A DNA stretch of 41,496 bases from JAZKIX01 sp040384645 (GTDB lineage: Bacteria; Pseudomonadota; Gammaproteobacteria; Burkholderiales; Burkholderiaceae_D). The notes under the pieces were generated by a model, which was not told the DNA's origin, ran no database searches, and saw nothing but the letters and a program-made list of their open reading frames with translations. Every line of letters begins with the position of its first letter. Position 1 is the first letter of the stretch. Shown piece after piece: positions 9,660 to 18,023 of the stretch. The DNA lies in contig JAZKIX010000175.1 of NCBI GenBank assembly GCA_040384645.1, forward strand, positions 1-41,496, written 5' to 3'. The position numbers were made by a program, and so were the translations under genes.

Positions 9660-10811
9660 GTGCGCGCGGCACTGGTAGGGGTCGATTTTGGGAAGAATGA
9701 TTTCTCGGCTAGTTTAGAGGAATTATCCTTGTTGTCCAAATCCGCTGGAGCTGAGCCTGTAAGTACTATTACTTGCAAGCGGGCCACCCCTGATCCTGCT
9801 TATTACATAGGATCTGGAAAAGCAGATGAAATTGCGCTTCTGGTGACTGCTGAGCAATTGGATATCGTTATTTTTAATCATATGCTTTCTCCTGCCCAGC
9901 AAAGAAATCTAGAGAGAAAATTCAATACCCGCGTCGTTGATCGTACGAGTTTAATTTTGGATATCTTTGCGCAAAGAGCGAAAAGCCACGAAGGTAAAGT
10001 TCAGGTTGAATTGGCGCAGTTACAGCATCTCGCTACGCGTCTTATTCGAGGATGGACTCACCTGGAGCGGCAAAAAGGTGGTATCGGCCTGCGCGGGCCG
10101 GGTGAAACACAACTTGAAACAGACCGCCGCTTGATTGGTGAGCGTGTAAAAGCATTGCGTTCGCGACTCGACAAATTACAACGTCAGCATGAGACGCAGC
10201 GTCGCGCACGCGGGCGTAACAAGACTTTGTCAATTTCTCTCGTTGGTTATACCAATGCTGGAAAATCAACTCTATTTAACGCCTTGGCCAAAGCTGGCGT
10301 CTATGTTGCAGACCAATTATTCGCCACGCTGGACACGACTTCGCGGCGTGTTTATCTCGGCCAGGAAATCGGTAATGTGGTGATGTCGGATACGGTTGGA
10401 TTCGTAAGAGATTTGCCACATCAATTAGTCGCAGCGTTTCGCGCGACCTTAGAGGAAACGATTCACGCCGATTTGTTGCTGCATGTAGTTGATGCGGCTA
10501 GTCCAGTTCGAATGGAGCAGATTGAACAAGTCAATTTGGTACTTAAAGAAATTGGCGCGGATCACATCTCTCAAATAATGGTGTGGAATAAGATCGATGT
10601 TGCGGGCTTGGAGCCTTCTATTGAGTACGATGAGTATGATAGAATCCACCGCGTTTTTGTGAGCGCTCAGGCAGGATTGGGGCTCGATTTATTAAGACAA
10701 GCAATTGTAGAGTTTGCCAAGTCAACGGGGTTGTCGAATATTAATGTCGCTCCCGATGAGGCAATTGAAGATGATCGGTCTACAGATCAAGCCCTCAATG
10801 CACCTCAGTGA
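9660..10811 (+). CDS. hflX: Ribosome-rescue GTPase HflX
   Basis: GTPase that splits stalled ribosomes under heat stress. The N-terminal HflX domain shows YYIGSGKADEI and the glycine-rich GGIGLRGPGETQLETD segment. The G domain shows GYTNAGKST (G1), DTVGFVRDLP (G3) and NKID (G4). GTG at 9660 is taken as start because AGGA lies about 8 bp upstream and no ATG is better placed. The product is 383 residues, with an acidic C-terminus. Confidence 0.96.
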   Translation: MRAALVGVDFGKNDFSASLEELSLLSKSAGAEPVSTITCKRATPDPAYYIGSGKADEIALLVTAEQLDIVIFNHMLSPAQQRNLERKFNTRVVDRTSLILDIFAQRAKSHEGKVQVELAQLQHLATRLIRGWTHLERQKGGIGLRGPGETQLETDRRLIGERVKALRSRLDKLQRQHETQRRARGRNKTLSISLVGYTNAGKSTLFNALAKAGVYVADQLFATLDTTSRRVYLGQEIGNVVMSDTVGFVRDLPHQLVAAFRATLEETIHADLLLHVVDAASPVRMEQIEQVNLVLKEIGADHISQIMVWNKIDVAGLEPSIEYDEYDRIHRVFVSAQAGLGLDLLRQAIVEFAKSTGLSNINVAPDEAIEDDRSTDQALNAPQ

Positions 10812-10847
10812 AATCCAAAGCAATTTTCCTTACCAGATCGCGACAGA

Positions 10848-12119
10848 ATGTTTGCCTCTATGCTCAAAAAAATTGGCTTGAAATTGTCTTTAAATAATTC
10901 TCGTTGGGCAAGGACGCCTAAAGATGAAGGCCGTCAGACGTACGCGCAAGAAGGTAAGCGGCCATCGGATGGCCCACCAGACTTGGACCAGCTTTGGCGT
11001 GATTTCAATCAACGCATTACTCGGTTTTTCGGGCAGCAAGGTGGCAATGATTCTGGCAGTGGTGGCAATTTCAGGCCTGATATGAAAGGTGCGGGAATCG
11101 GTGCAGGTGTGATCGGTGTAATAGCTTTGTTCTTTTGGCTGGTCAGTGGCTTTTTCATTGTCCAAGAAGGGCAGACAGGCGTTGTTTCTACTTTCGGCAA
11201 ATATAGTCATACCACCCCGGCTGGATTTAACTGGCGTTGGCCGTACCCTGTACAAGAGCATGAAATCGTCAATGTATTGCAGGTACGGACGGTTGAGATT
11301 GGATATCGTTCAACGGTAAAAAACAAACAGCCTAAAGAAGCGCTGATGTTGACTGACGACGAAAATATTATCGATATTCAGTTTGCCGTTCAATACAAGC
11401 TAAATAACGCTGCAGACTGGATCTTCAATAACCGAGACCAGGAAGGCATGGTTAAACAAGTCGCTGAAACAGCAATTCGTGAGATTGTCGGGAAAAGCAA
11501 GATGGATTTTGTCCTGTACGAAGGTAGAGAGAAAGTTGCGCTCGATGTTAGTCTTTTGATGCAGGAAATTCTCGATCGTTATCAATCTGGCGCTCATATT
11601 ACTAATGTCACAATGCAAGGAGTACAACCGCCGGAGCAGGTGCAGACCGCGTTCGACGACGCAGTTAAAGCGGGGCAGGATCGCGAGCGTCAGAAAAACG
11701 AAGGGCAGGCATACGCGAACGATGTAATTCCTAAGGCGCGTGGCGCTGCGTTCAGGCTAATGCAGGAATCTGAAGCTTATCGTTCAAGAGTGACTGAAAA
11801 TGCGTTGGGAGATGCATCGCGGTTTAAACAAGTGTTGGCTGAATATCAAAAAGCGCCTGCGGTAACGCGTGACCGTATGTATCTCGATACTATGCAACAG
11901 ATTTTTTCGAATACGTCTAAAGTTATGTTGGATGCCAAGGGGGGTAATAATTTGATTTCCTTGCCGTTGGATAAATTAATTTCACAATCCGCTCTGGGCG
12001 ATACTCAAAATAAGACGGCTGTTGCCCCTGTTGCTGCGGCGAGCGTGGCTTCCGATCCTTTGCCGTTGCCTGATTCCAGGCAACGCGATGGGCGTAACCG
12101 TGAACGGGAGAGCAGATAA
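10848..12119 (+). CDS. hflK: FtsH protease modulator HflK
   Basis: SPFH/prohibitin-family membrane protein that, with HflC, caps the FtsH protease in the inner membrane. A Gly-rich cytoplasmic N-terminus is followed by one transmembrane segment (IGVIALFFWLVSGFFIV), the SPFH domain (EGQTGVVSTFGKYSHTTPAG) and a helical C-terminus. Start is ATG at 10848; an in-frame ATG at 10860 is an alternative. Its TAA is immediately followed by the hflC ATG (TAAATG). The product is 423 residues and intact, in contrast to hflC. Confidence 0.95.
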   Translation: MFASMLKKIGLKLSLNNSRWARTPKDEGRQTYAQEGKRPSDGPPDLDQLWRDFNQRITRFFGQQGGNDSGSGGNFRPDMKGAGIGAGVIGVIALFFWLVSGFFIVQEGQTGVVSTFGKYSHTTPAGFNWRWPYPVQEHEIVNVLQVRTVEIGYRSTVKNKQPKEALMLTDDENIIDIQFAVQYKLNNAADWIFNNRDQEGMVKQVAETAIREIVGKSKMDFVLYEGREKVALDVSLLMQEILDRYQSGAHITNVTMQGVQPPEQVQTAFDDAVKAGQDRERQKNEGQAYANDVIPKARGAAFRLMQESEAYRSRVTENALGDASRFKQVLAEYQKAPAVTRDRMYLDTMQQIFSNTSKVMLDAKGGNNLISLPLDKLISQSALGDTQNKTAVAPVAAASVASDPLPLPDSRQRDGRNRERESR

Positions 12120-12922
12120 ATGAACCGTATTATTTCTTCCGCGATTGCACTTGCGATTGCCGCGACAATTTTATTGTCCGCAGTTTTTGTAGTAGATCAG
12201 CGTCATTACGCCATTGTGTTTGCTTTAGGTGAAGTAAAAGAAGTCATCAGCAAACCTGGCCTCCACTTCAAATTGCCGCCGCCATTTCAGAATGTTGTTT
12301 TCTTGGATAAACGTATTCTGACTATTGAATCGTCGGAAGCTGATAGATTTATTACGGCAGAAAAGAAAAATATTCTGATTGATGCCTACGTAAAATGGCG
12401 TATGAAATTACAAAACGTACCGTACGTGAAGTAATCTCGGGTGAACGCGGCAAGGTGATGGATTCCATTCGTGAAAAAGTGGTAGCCGAGGCAAAGCAAA
12501 TTGGTGTCCAAATCGTCGATGTCCGTTTGAAACGTGTCGATTACGTAGAGCAGATTAATGCGTCGGTTTATGACCGGATGAAAGCAGAGCGCACACGCGT
12601 CGCAAATGAATTGCGTTCAACCGGTTCGGCTGAGTCAGAAAAAATTCGCGCCGACGCTGATAAGCAGCGTACCGTGATCCTGGCGGAAGCCTATCGCGAT
12701 GCTGAAGTGATTCGCGGCGAAGGTGATGCCAAGGCTTCACAAATATACGCAGGAGCGTTTGGTCAAAATCCAGAATTTTATAAGTTCTATCGTAGCTTGG
12801 AAGCGTATAGAGCGAGCTTCAAAAATCGGAACGATATGATGATTATTGATCCGAACTCTGAATTTTTTAAGTATTTCAAAAGTTCCGGCGCTGGATCCAG
12901 CGTTACGAACCCCAAGAAATAA
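12120..12922 (+). pseudogene. hflC: FtsH protease modulator HflC, internal deletion with frame change
   Basis: Partner of HflK in the FtsH regulatory complex. The N-terminal piece (12120-12434) has the signal anchor and SPFH start (VDQRHYAIVFALGEVKE) up to AYVKWR, then runs out of frame to a stop. The C-terminal piece resumes in the next frame near 12395 as ITKRTVREVISGERG and continues normally to NPKK. Compared with the family, about 30 residues between VKWR and KRTV are missing, and the lost length is not a multiple of three. There is no N run here. Either the gene is truly broken or an assembly gap was closed wrongly; the first ~12 kb contains three other assembly breaks, which favours the latter. 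Confidence 0.9.
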
Positions 12923-12969
12923 TGCGTCTTTTTTTGATGAGTTTGCGTTAAATTTAGCGTTAGGATCAG

Positions 12970-12998
12970 ACCGGACGTGAGTCCGGTTTTGGTTTTTT
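12970..12998 (+). terminator. Rho-independent terminator after hflC
   Basis: Perfect 7-bp stem ACCGGAC/GTCCGGT (12970-12976, 12981-12987) with a GTGA loop, followed by a T-rich tract. It ends the hflX-hflK-hflC transcription unit before hisZ. Confidence 0.85.
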
Positions 12999-13165
12999 CG
13001 CGAGTTCTGCAGTTTAAGCTTCCTTGATTCGATTTGATTGGCCGAAAGTTGGTTGCTTACCAAAGTGCCGATGCAGGTTTGTTGCTCACGATTGATAGCT
13101 TAATTTAAACGCATTTACCCGCTGTATTTTCTTACCTGTATTTTTCCTTCTGTTTTTCCGAACCC

Positions 13166-14320
13166 ATGCCAAATTGGCTTCTGCCTGAAAACATCGCCGA
13201 TGTCTTGCCTTCCGAAGCGCGCAAGATTGAAGACCTGCGTCGTGCCATGCTCGATAATTTTCGATTGTATGGATACGAGCTTGTCATGCCGCCATTGCTG
13301 GAATATTTGGAGTCACTCCTTACTGGAGCTGGACACGACACAGATTTGCGCACCTTTAAATTAGTCGATCAATTATCCGGCCGCACCCTCGGTTTGCGTG
13401 CGGATATGACGACGCAGGTAGCGCGTATCGATGCCCATCTGCTTAATCGCGTATCCGTGACGCGCTTGTGTTATGCCGGTAGTGTGTTGCATACACGTCC
13501 TTCTGGCTTGCATGCGACGCGTGAGCCATTGCAAATTGGCGCTGAAATATACGGACATGCCGGCTTGGAAGCCGATGCCGAAATTCAAGAATTGGCGTTG
13601 GCATCTCTAGCTTTAGCTGGATTTACACAAGTTCGATTGGATTTATCGCATGTGGGCGTGCTGCGTGCAATTCTCGCTGACGATGTCAAAGCCAAACGCT
13701 GCGAAGCCGAACTGAGTAATTTGTTGCGCGCCAAGGATATACCTGCGCTTGGCGCCTTGACTCGGGATTTTGACGCGGCGACACGCTCTGCCTTGTTGGC
13801 CTTGCCCCATCTGTATGGCGATGCATCGGTGCTGACACGTGCGCGTGCGGTGTTACCGCAAATCGCTGGCATTAGCACAGCGCTGGAAGAATTGGAGTCG
13901 CTAGTCAAATTGACAGCTGGCGCTAGCGTGACCATCGACTTGGCAGATCTGCGCGGTTATCAGTATGAAAGTGGTGCCATGTTTGCCATCTATGTGCCAG
14001 GTTTACCAAACGCGGTGGCACGCGGAGGTCGTTACGACCATGTCGGGGAAGCATTTGGCCGCGCTCGTCCTGCAACTGGATTTTCAATGGATTTACGCGA
14101 GTTGGCGCGGCTATTGCCAAGCGCAGAACGTAAGCGCTCAATTAGGGCGCCGTGGGGAAATGCGCCAAAATTATTGGCGAAAATTGCCGAGTTGCGCATG
14201 GCAGGCGAAATCGTAATTCAAACATTGCCAGGCCATGAAAATGAGCAAGACGAGTTCGATTGCGACCGTGCATTAGTGCTCGAACAAGGTAGTAGTGGAA
14301 ACTGGATTCTTAATAGTTAG
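13166..14320 (+). CDS. hisZ: ATP phosphoribosyltransferase regulatory subunit HisZ
   Basis: HisRS-like protein without synthetase function that activates short-form HisG in histidine biosynthesis. It shows class II synthetase-like motifs (NFRLYGYELVMPPLLEY, LGLRADMTTQVARI) and ARGGRYDHVGEAFGRARPATGFSMDL near the end. The length is 384 residues. It lies between hflC and purA as in other Betaproteobacteria. The small DUF2065 gene usually found just upstream is not seen in the 243-bp gap. Confidence 0.95.
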   Translation: MPNWLLPENIADVLPSEARKIEDLRRAMLDNFRLYGYELVMPPLLEYLESLLTGAGHDTDLRTFKLVDQLSGRTLGLRADMTTQVARIDAHLLNRVSVTRLCYAGSVLHTRPSGLHATREPLQIGAEIYGHAGLEADAEIQELALASLALAGFTQVRLDLSHVGVLRAILADDVKAKRCEAELSNLLRAKDIPALGALTRDFDAATRSALLALPHLYGDASVLTRARAVLPQIAGISTALEELESLVKLTAGASVTIDLADLRGYQYESGAMFAIYVPGLPNAVARGGRYDHVGEAFGRARPATGFSMDLRELARLLPSAERKRSIRAPWGNAPKLLAKIAELRMAGEIVIQTLPGHENEQDEFDCDRALVLEQGSSGNWILNS

Positions 14321-14333
14321 GTTGAAATAGATT

Positions 14334-15632
14334 ATGGCAAAGAACGTTGTTGTCATCGGTACCCAATGGGGCGATGAGGGAAAAGGGAAGATCGTCGATT
14401 GGCTGACGGATCACGCGCAAGGCGTAGCGCGTTTTCAGGGTGGCCATAATGCAGGCCACACGCTGGTTATCGGCGGCAAAAAAACCGCCTTGCAACTGAT
14501 CCCATCGGGCATCATGCGCCCTGGCGTCGCCTGTTATATCGGTAACGGCGTGGTGTTGTCTGTGCCTGATGTCTTACGTGAAATAGATAAATTGGAAGCG
14601 ATTGGGGTTGAAGTTGCCTCCCGTCTCAAAATATCGGAAGCCTGCCCAGTAATCTTGCCTTACCACGTCGCATTGGACGGCGCGCGTGAAGCGGCGCGCG
14701 GCAGTGCCAAAATCGGTACCACCGGCAAAGGCATTGGCCCGGCCTACGAAGACAAGGTTGCGCGTCGCGCCATTCGTACCGCTGATTTACTCAATGAAAA
14801 GCGCTTTGCTGAAAAGCTGGCTGAGAATTTGGATTATCACAATTTCGTATTGACCCAATACTTGAAGGCACCGGCAGTCGATTATCAAAAGACGCTGGAT
14901 GATGCGCTGGCCAATGTGCCACGTCTCAAGCCAATGGTGACCGATGTATCAAGTGCCTTGCACGCGGCGCACAAAGCGGGTGCCAATTTGCTGTTTGAAG
15001 GCGCGCAGGGCAGTTTGCTTGACGTCGATCATGGGACGTATCCATTTGTGACCTCCAGCAACTGCGTCGCCGGCAATGCGTCGGCCGGTACCGGTGTTGG
15101 CCCGAATATGTTGCACTATATTCTCGGTATTACCAAGGCTTACACCACCCGTGTGGGTTCTGGCCCATTCCCTTCCGAATTGCCGACTGATGACGGCGTT
15201 GGCAAACATTTGTCGAGTATCGGTCATGAATTTGGCACAGTCACAGGACGTGCGCGTCGCTGCGGCTGGTTCGATGCCGCGTTGTTAAAACGGTCAGTAC
15301 AAATCAATGGCGTGTCAGGCATGTGCCTGACCAAGCTCGATGTACTGGATGGCATCGAATCTTTGAAGTTGTGCACTGGTTATCGTCTGGATGGCAAAGT
15401 CGTGGATATTTTCCCGGTCGGTGCCGAAGATGCCGGCCGCTGCGAGCCAATTTACGAAGAGATGCCGGGCTGGAAAGACAGCACGGTCGGTGCCAAGACT
15501 ATGGACGCTCTGCCAGCCAACGCACGCGCTTATATCAAGCGCATCGAGGAATTAGTGGGTGTGCCCATCGATATGGTTTCGACTGGACCTGATCGCGAAG
15601 AAACCATCGTCTTGCGTCATCCATTCAAGTAA
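14334..15632 (+). CDS. purA: Adenylosuccinate synthetase
   Basis: GTP-dependent enzyme that joins IMP and aspartate in AMP synthesis. The signature GTQWGDEGKGKIVDWL at residues 8-23 and GGHNAGHT are present. So are KGIGPAYEDK, FEGAQGSLLDVDHGTYP and the GTP-binding KLDVLDG near the C-terminus. The 432-residue length is normal. It lies 13 bp after hisZ, hence co-transcribed. Confidence 0.98.
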   Translation: MAKNVVVIGTQWGDEGKGKIVDWLTDHAQGVARFQGGHNAGHTLVIGGKKTALQLIPSGIMRPGVACYIGNGVVLSVPDVLREIDKLEAIGVEVASRLKISEACPVILPYHVALDGAREAARGSAKIGTTGKGIGPAYEDKVARRAIRTADLLNEKRFAEKLAENLDYHNFVLTQYLKAPAVDYQKTLDDALANVPRLKPMVTDVSSALHAAHKAGANLLFEGAQGSLLDVDHGTYPFVTSSNCVAGNASAGTGVGPNMLHYILGITKAYTTRVGSGPFPSELPTDDGVGKHLSSIGHEFGTVTGRARRCGWFDAALLKRSVQINGVSGMCLTKLDVLDGIESLKLCTGYRLDGKVVDIFPVGAEDAGRCEPIYEEMPGWKDSTVGAKTMDALPANARAYIKRIEELVGVPIDMVSTGPDREETIVLRHPFK

Positions 15633-15669
15633 GCCGCTGCTCAAAGCAAGCTAGAAATTGGGGAAGTCT

Positions 15670-16203
15670 ATGCCGCCAGTGTCGACCGACAAGGATCTGT
15701 GGGTTTCGTGGGATGAATATCACCACGCGATTGAACAGCTAGCCTTGCTGGTGCATGAATCAGGTTGGAAATTTGACCAGATTCTTTGTCTGGCGCGCGG
15801 CGGCATGCGTCCTGGTGACATTTTATCGCGCATCTTTGACGTACCTCTGGCGATACTATCGACCAGCTCGTATCGGGAAGAAGCGGGTACTCAACAGGGC
15901 AGCCTCGATATCGCAAAGTACATCACGGTGACTAAAGGCGAGTTGGGCGGCAGGGTATTGTTGGTAGATGATCTGGTCGATTCTGGCGTCACGCTGGAAA
16001 AAGTCCAGCAGCATTTAAGCGGGAATTTCTCTGCCGTGACCGAAGTCAGATCCGCTGTCATCTGGTGCAAGGCATGTTCGTCGATACGACCGGATTTTTA
16101 TCTGCAATATCTGGCGACCAATCCGTGGATTCATCAGCCTTTTGAAGAATACGACGGCTTGCGTCCGCATCAACTTGGCGCCTGGCTAAAGAAGGGTGTT
16201 TAG
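15670..16203 (+). CDS. Phosphoribosyltransferase (hypoxanthine/xanthine-guanine type)
   Basis: Type I phosphoribosyltransferase, probably in purine salvage. The PRPP-binding motif VLLVDDLVDSG is at residues 96-106, and ARGGMRPGDILSR forms the N-terminal fold. ATG at 15670 is preceded by GGGGA and preferred over the upstream TTG at 15658; it gives 177 residues. It directly follows purA, a common betaproteobacterial arrangement. The base specificity cannot be told from sequence. Confidence 0.9.
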   Translation: MPPVSTDKDLWVSWDEYHHAIEQLALLVHESGWKFDQILCLARGGMRPGDILSRIFDVPLAILSTSSYREEAGTQQGSLDIAKYITVTKGELGGRVLLVDDLVDSGVTLEKVQQHLSGNFSAVTEVRSAVIWCKACSSIRPDFYLQYLATNPWIHQPFEEYDGLRPHQLGAWLKKGV

Positions 16204-16294
16204 ATTTTAAATTTGATTCGACCGTAATTGACTGGCACGTGACCGTTATTGTTTAGTGCCATCGAATCGGTTTACTTGGTTTAAGTCTTTTATT

Positions 16295-16329
16295 ATTCGG
16301 GCAGCATGGCTTTGGCCTGCTGCCCGAAT
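16295..16329. terminator. Bidirectional terminator-like hairpin between converging genes
   Basis: Perfect 12-bp inverted repeat ATTCGGGCAGCA/TGCTGCCCGAAT with an 11-nt loop, between the phosphoribosyltransferase (plus) and the HDOD gene (minus). U-tracts are weak on both sides. Confidence 0.7.
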
Positions 16330-16356
16330 GCTTTCTGACTACGGTATCACTCCGCT

Positions 16357-17571
16357 TTACAATCCCAGATTCTGCGCCCATTCCAAAGCCGACATATGTG
16401 CCATGTTCACGGCCGCCGGACTCATCTGAATCGACGCTGCGATGGTCGCTACCTGCGGCAGATTTAATTCACATGCTTCAGCTAAAGCCAGATACGGGCC
16501 GTAAATGCCGGTGCGTGTCAGCAAGGCATCTTGAATCGGTTTGGCCAACGGGATTGTTTCCAGCACTTCAGGAATAGTCATGCCCAGCGATTTGTCAAGC
16601 AACGAAAACATCCCCGTGATGAACAGATTGTCGGCATCGCTTTTCGGCAAGGTGCCTTGACCTAGTAGTTCGGCGAAGCGGCCACGGATGATGGCGGTTT
16701 CCATCAATACCGGGGAATAACCGCTGGTGCTGGCGGTTGCCAGCAGCATGGTGAGCCAACGGTACAGCGGCGCATAGCCGAGCAAGGCTAGCGCTTGTCG
16801 CAGCGAGTGGATTTCGCGCCCCAAGCCAAAGGCGGCGGAATTGATGAAACGCAGCAGTTTGTATGAGACGGCCGCGTCGCGTTTTAACACCGCCTCGATT
16901 TGCGCAATGTCCTCGTTCTTTTGGATCATCTCCATCAATTTAAGGATGATCGTTTGCGCCGGATTGAGTCCGTTGACATGATTGCCGGGCCTTGGCGTCA
17001 AATACAAGTTGCCGACAAACACTTCCATTCCCAAGGCAGCGCAATCGTCGAAATCTTTCCAAGTTTCGACTGGATAAACGATCATGCGTGCGGCGGAGGG
17101 CTTCGCAGACAGAAAAGCCTTGGCCTGCATCGGAATATTGACCGCCGATACTTGGGCCAGCACATGGCTGATGTAAGAGTGGTTTTGGACTTTCTGGGCA
17201 TTGGCCGGGTCAATGCTAAGACAGATGCCGAATTCTTCGGCGCGCAAGGCTTTGGCGGCAGCGATGGTATTGGGATCGTCCAGATCGTCGACCGATAGGG
17301 TCAGCACGATATTTTCGTTCGGCAGCGACTCCATGATTTCGTCGGTGAGCAATGACGGCACCGTGTCGATAAACAGCAGCTTATCTCCCATCAGCCAGCC
17401 TTCATCTTCATCATTGAGCTGTTCCGCGATGAAACCTGCCAAGTATTCGGCATCGGCTTCCCGCGATTCACCGCCCGCGCCAGGATGCGATTGCCAGCCT
17501 AGTCGATAACCGATGACTTTCTGTTTTGAATCAAGAATAGGTTCTCTGACGATGAAGGGAATGATGTGCAT
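16357..17571 (-). CDS. HDOD-domain protein with degenerate EAL-like N-terminal half
   Basis: Signalling protein of the EAL-HDOD (YuxH-like) type. The N-terminal half resembles EAL proteins (FIVREPILDSKQKVIGYRL) but has YRLGW where the catalytic E-x-L should be, so c-di-GMP hydrolysis is unlikely. The C-terminal half is an HDOD domain (LKRDAAVSYKLLRFINSAAF, SLRQALALLG). ATG at 17571 (MHIIPF...) is preferred to an upstream TTG at 17589; it gives 404 residues. It is monocistronic, on the minus strand, with a long leader. The binding partner is unknown. Confidence 0.85.
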   Translation of the reverse strand: MHIIPFIVREPILDSKQKVIGYRLGWQSHPGAGGESREADAEYLAGFIAEQLNDEDEGWLMGDKLLFIDTVPSLLTDEIMESLPNENIVLTLSVDDLDDPNTIAAAKALRAEEFGICLSIDPANAQKVQNHSYISHVLAQVSAVNIPMQAKAFLSAKPSAARMIVYPVETWKDFDDCAALGMEVFVGNLYLTPRPGNHVNGLNPAQTIILKLMEMIQKNEDIAQIEAVLKRDAAVSYKLLRFINSAAFGLGREIHSLRQALALLGYAPLYRWLTMLLATASTSGYSPVLMETAIIRGRFAELLGQGTLPKSDADNLFITGMFSLLDKSLGMTIPEVLETIPLAKPIQDALLTRTGIYGPYLALAEACELNLPQVATIAASIQMSPAAVNMAHMSALEWAQNLGL

Positions 17572-18023
17572 GGTAATTAAGTCTCTCAAATATGCGGCAT
17601 ATATATGGAGTTACTCGTCTTGCCTGCTGGCTGCATGCAGTGCTGCGAATTTTTTCAGAATAGCCATTATCCAGCGGTTCGTAAAGCTTGCTCTGGATCA
17701 AGCTGAAAATAAACCCGTCCAAACCACGCCAACGATAGATGCTCGCTGCATTGTAGGGAGCGAAAGTGGGTTCTAGCAATAGATTTTTCGGCAAGAGCGT
17801 GGATTCAATACACGAAAAATTTGGGCATAGATAGGCTGGCGTATCGGATTAGACAAGTTAAAAATACTGTCCCATTCTTGCTAGTAAAGGACAAAATTAG
17901 GGGGTATATCGACAAATAGTGCCAAACCCGCACGTTTTGATTGCGGGAAAAAATATACTGGTGCCAGTATATTTTGACTGTGTGGCGACGTTTTGGCAGC
18001 GCGTCGCCACTTTTTATTGCGGC
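17572..18023. other. Intergenic region between the HDOD gene and gcvP
   Basis: About 450 bp without a convincing gene. The right part holds a copy of the repeat family (17900-17975). The rest (17590-17899) shows only short open frames overlapping the HDOD start on both strands, none with recognisable domains. Confidence 0.6.
17900..17975 (-). repeat. Intergenic repeat copy 5 (minus orientation)
   Basis: 76-bp copy of the five-member family. On the minus strand it opens with a perfect 12-bp hairpin (AAAATATACTGG, CA, CCAGTATATTTT; 17975-17950). Then come T residues, AAAACGTGCGGG and the end ATATACCCCC. It lies about 50 nt past the gcvP stop, so its hairpin plus T-run may also terminate the gcv operon. 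Confidence 0.85.

Noticed and set aside
17531..17794. Minus-strand 87-codon frame overlapping the HDOD start
   Set aside because: No recognisable domain or Shine-Dalgarno, and it overlaps the better-supported HDOD gene.
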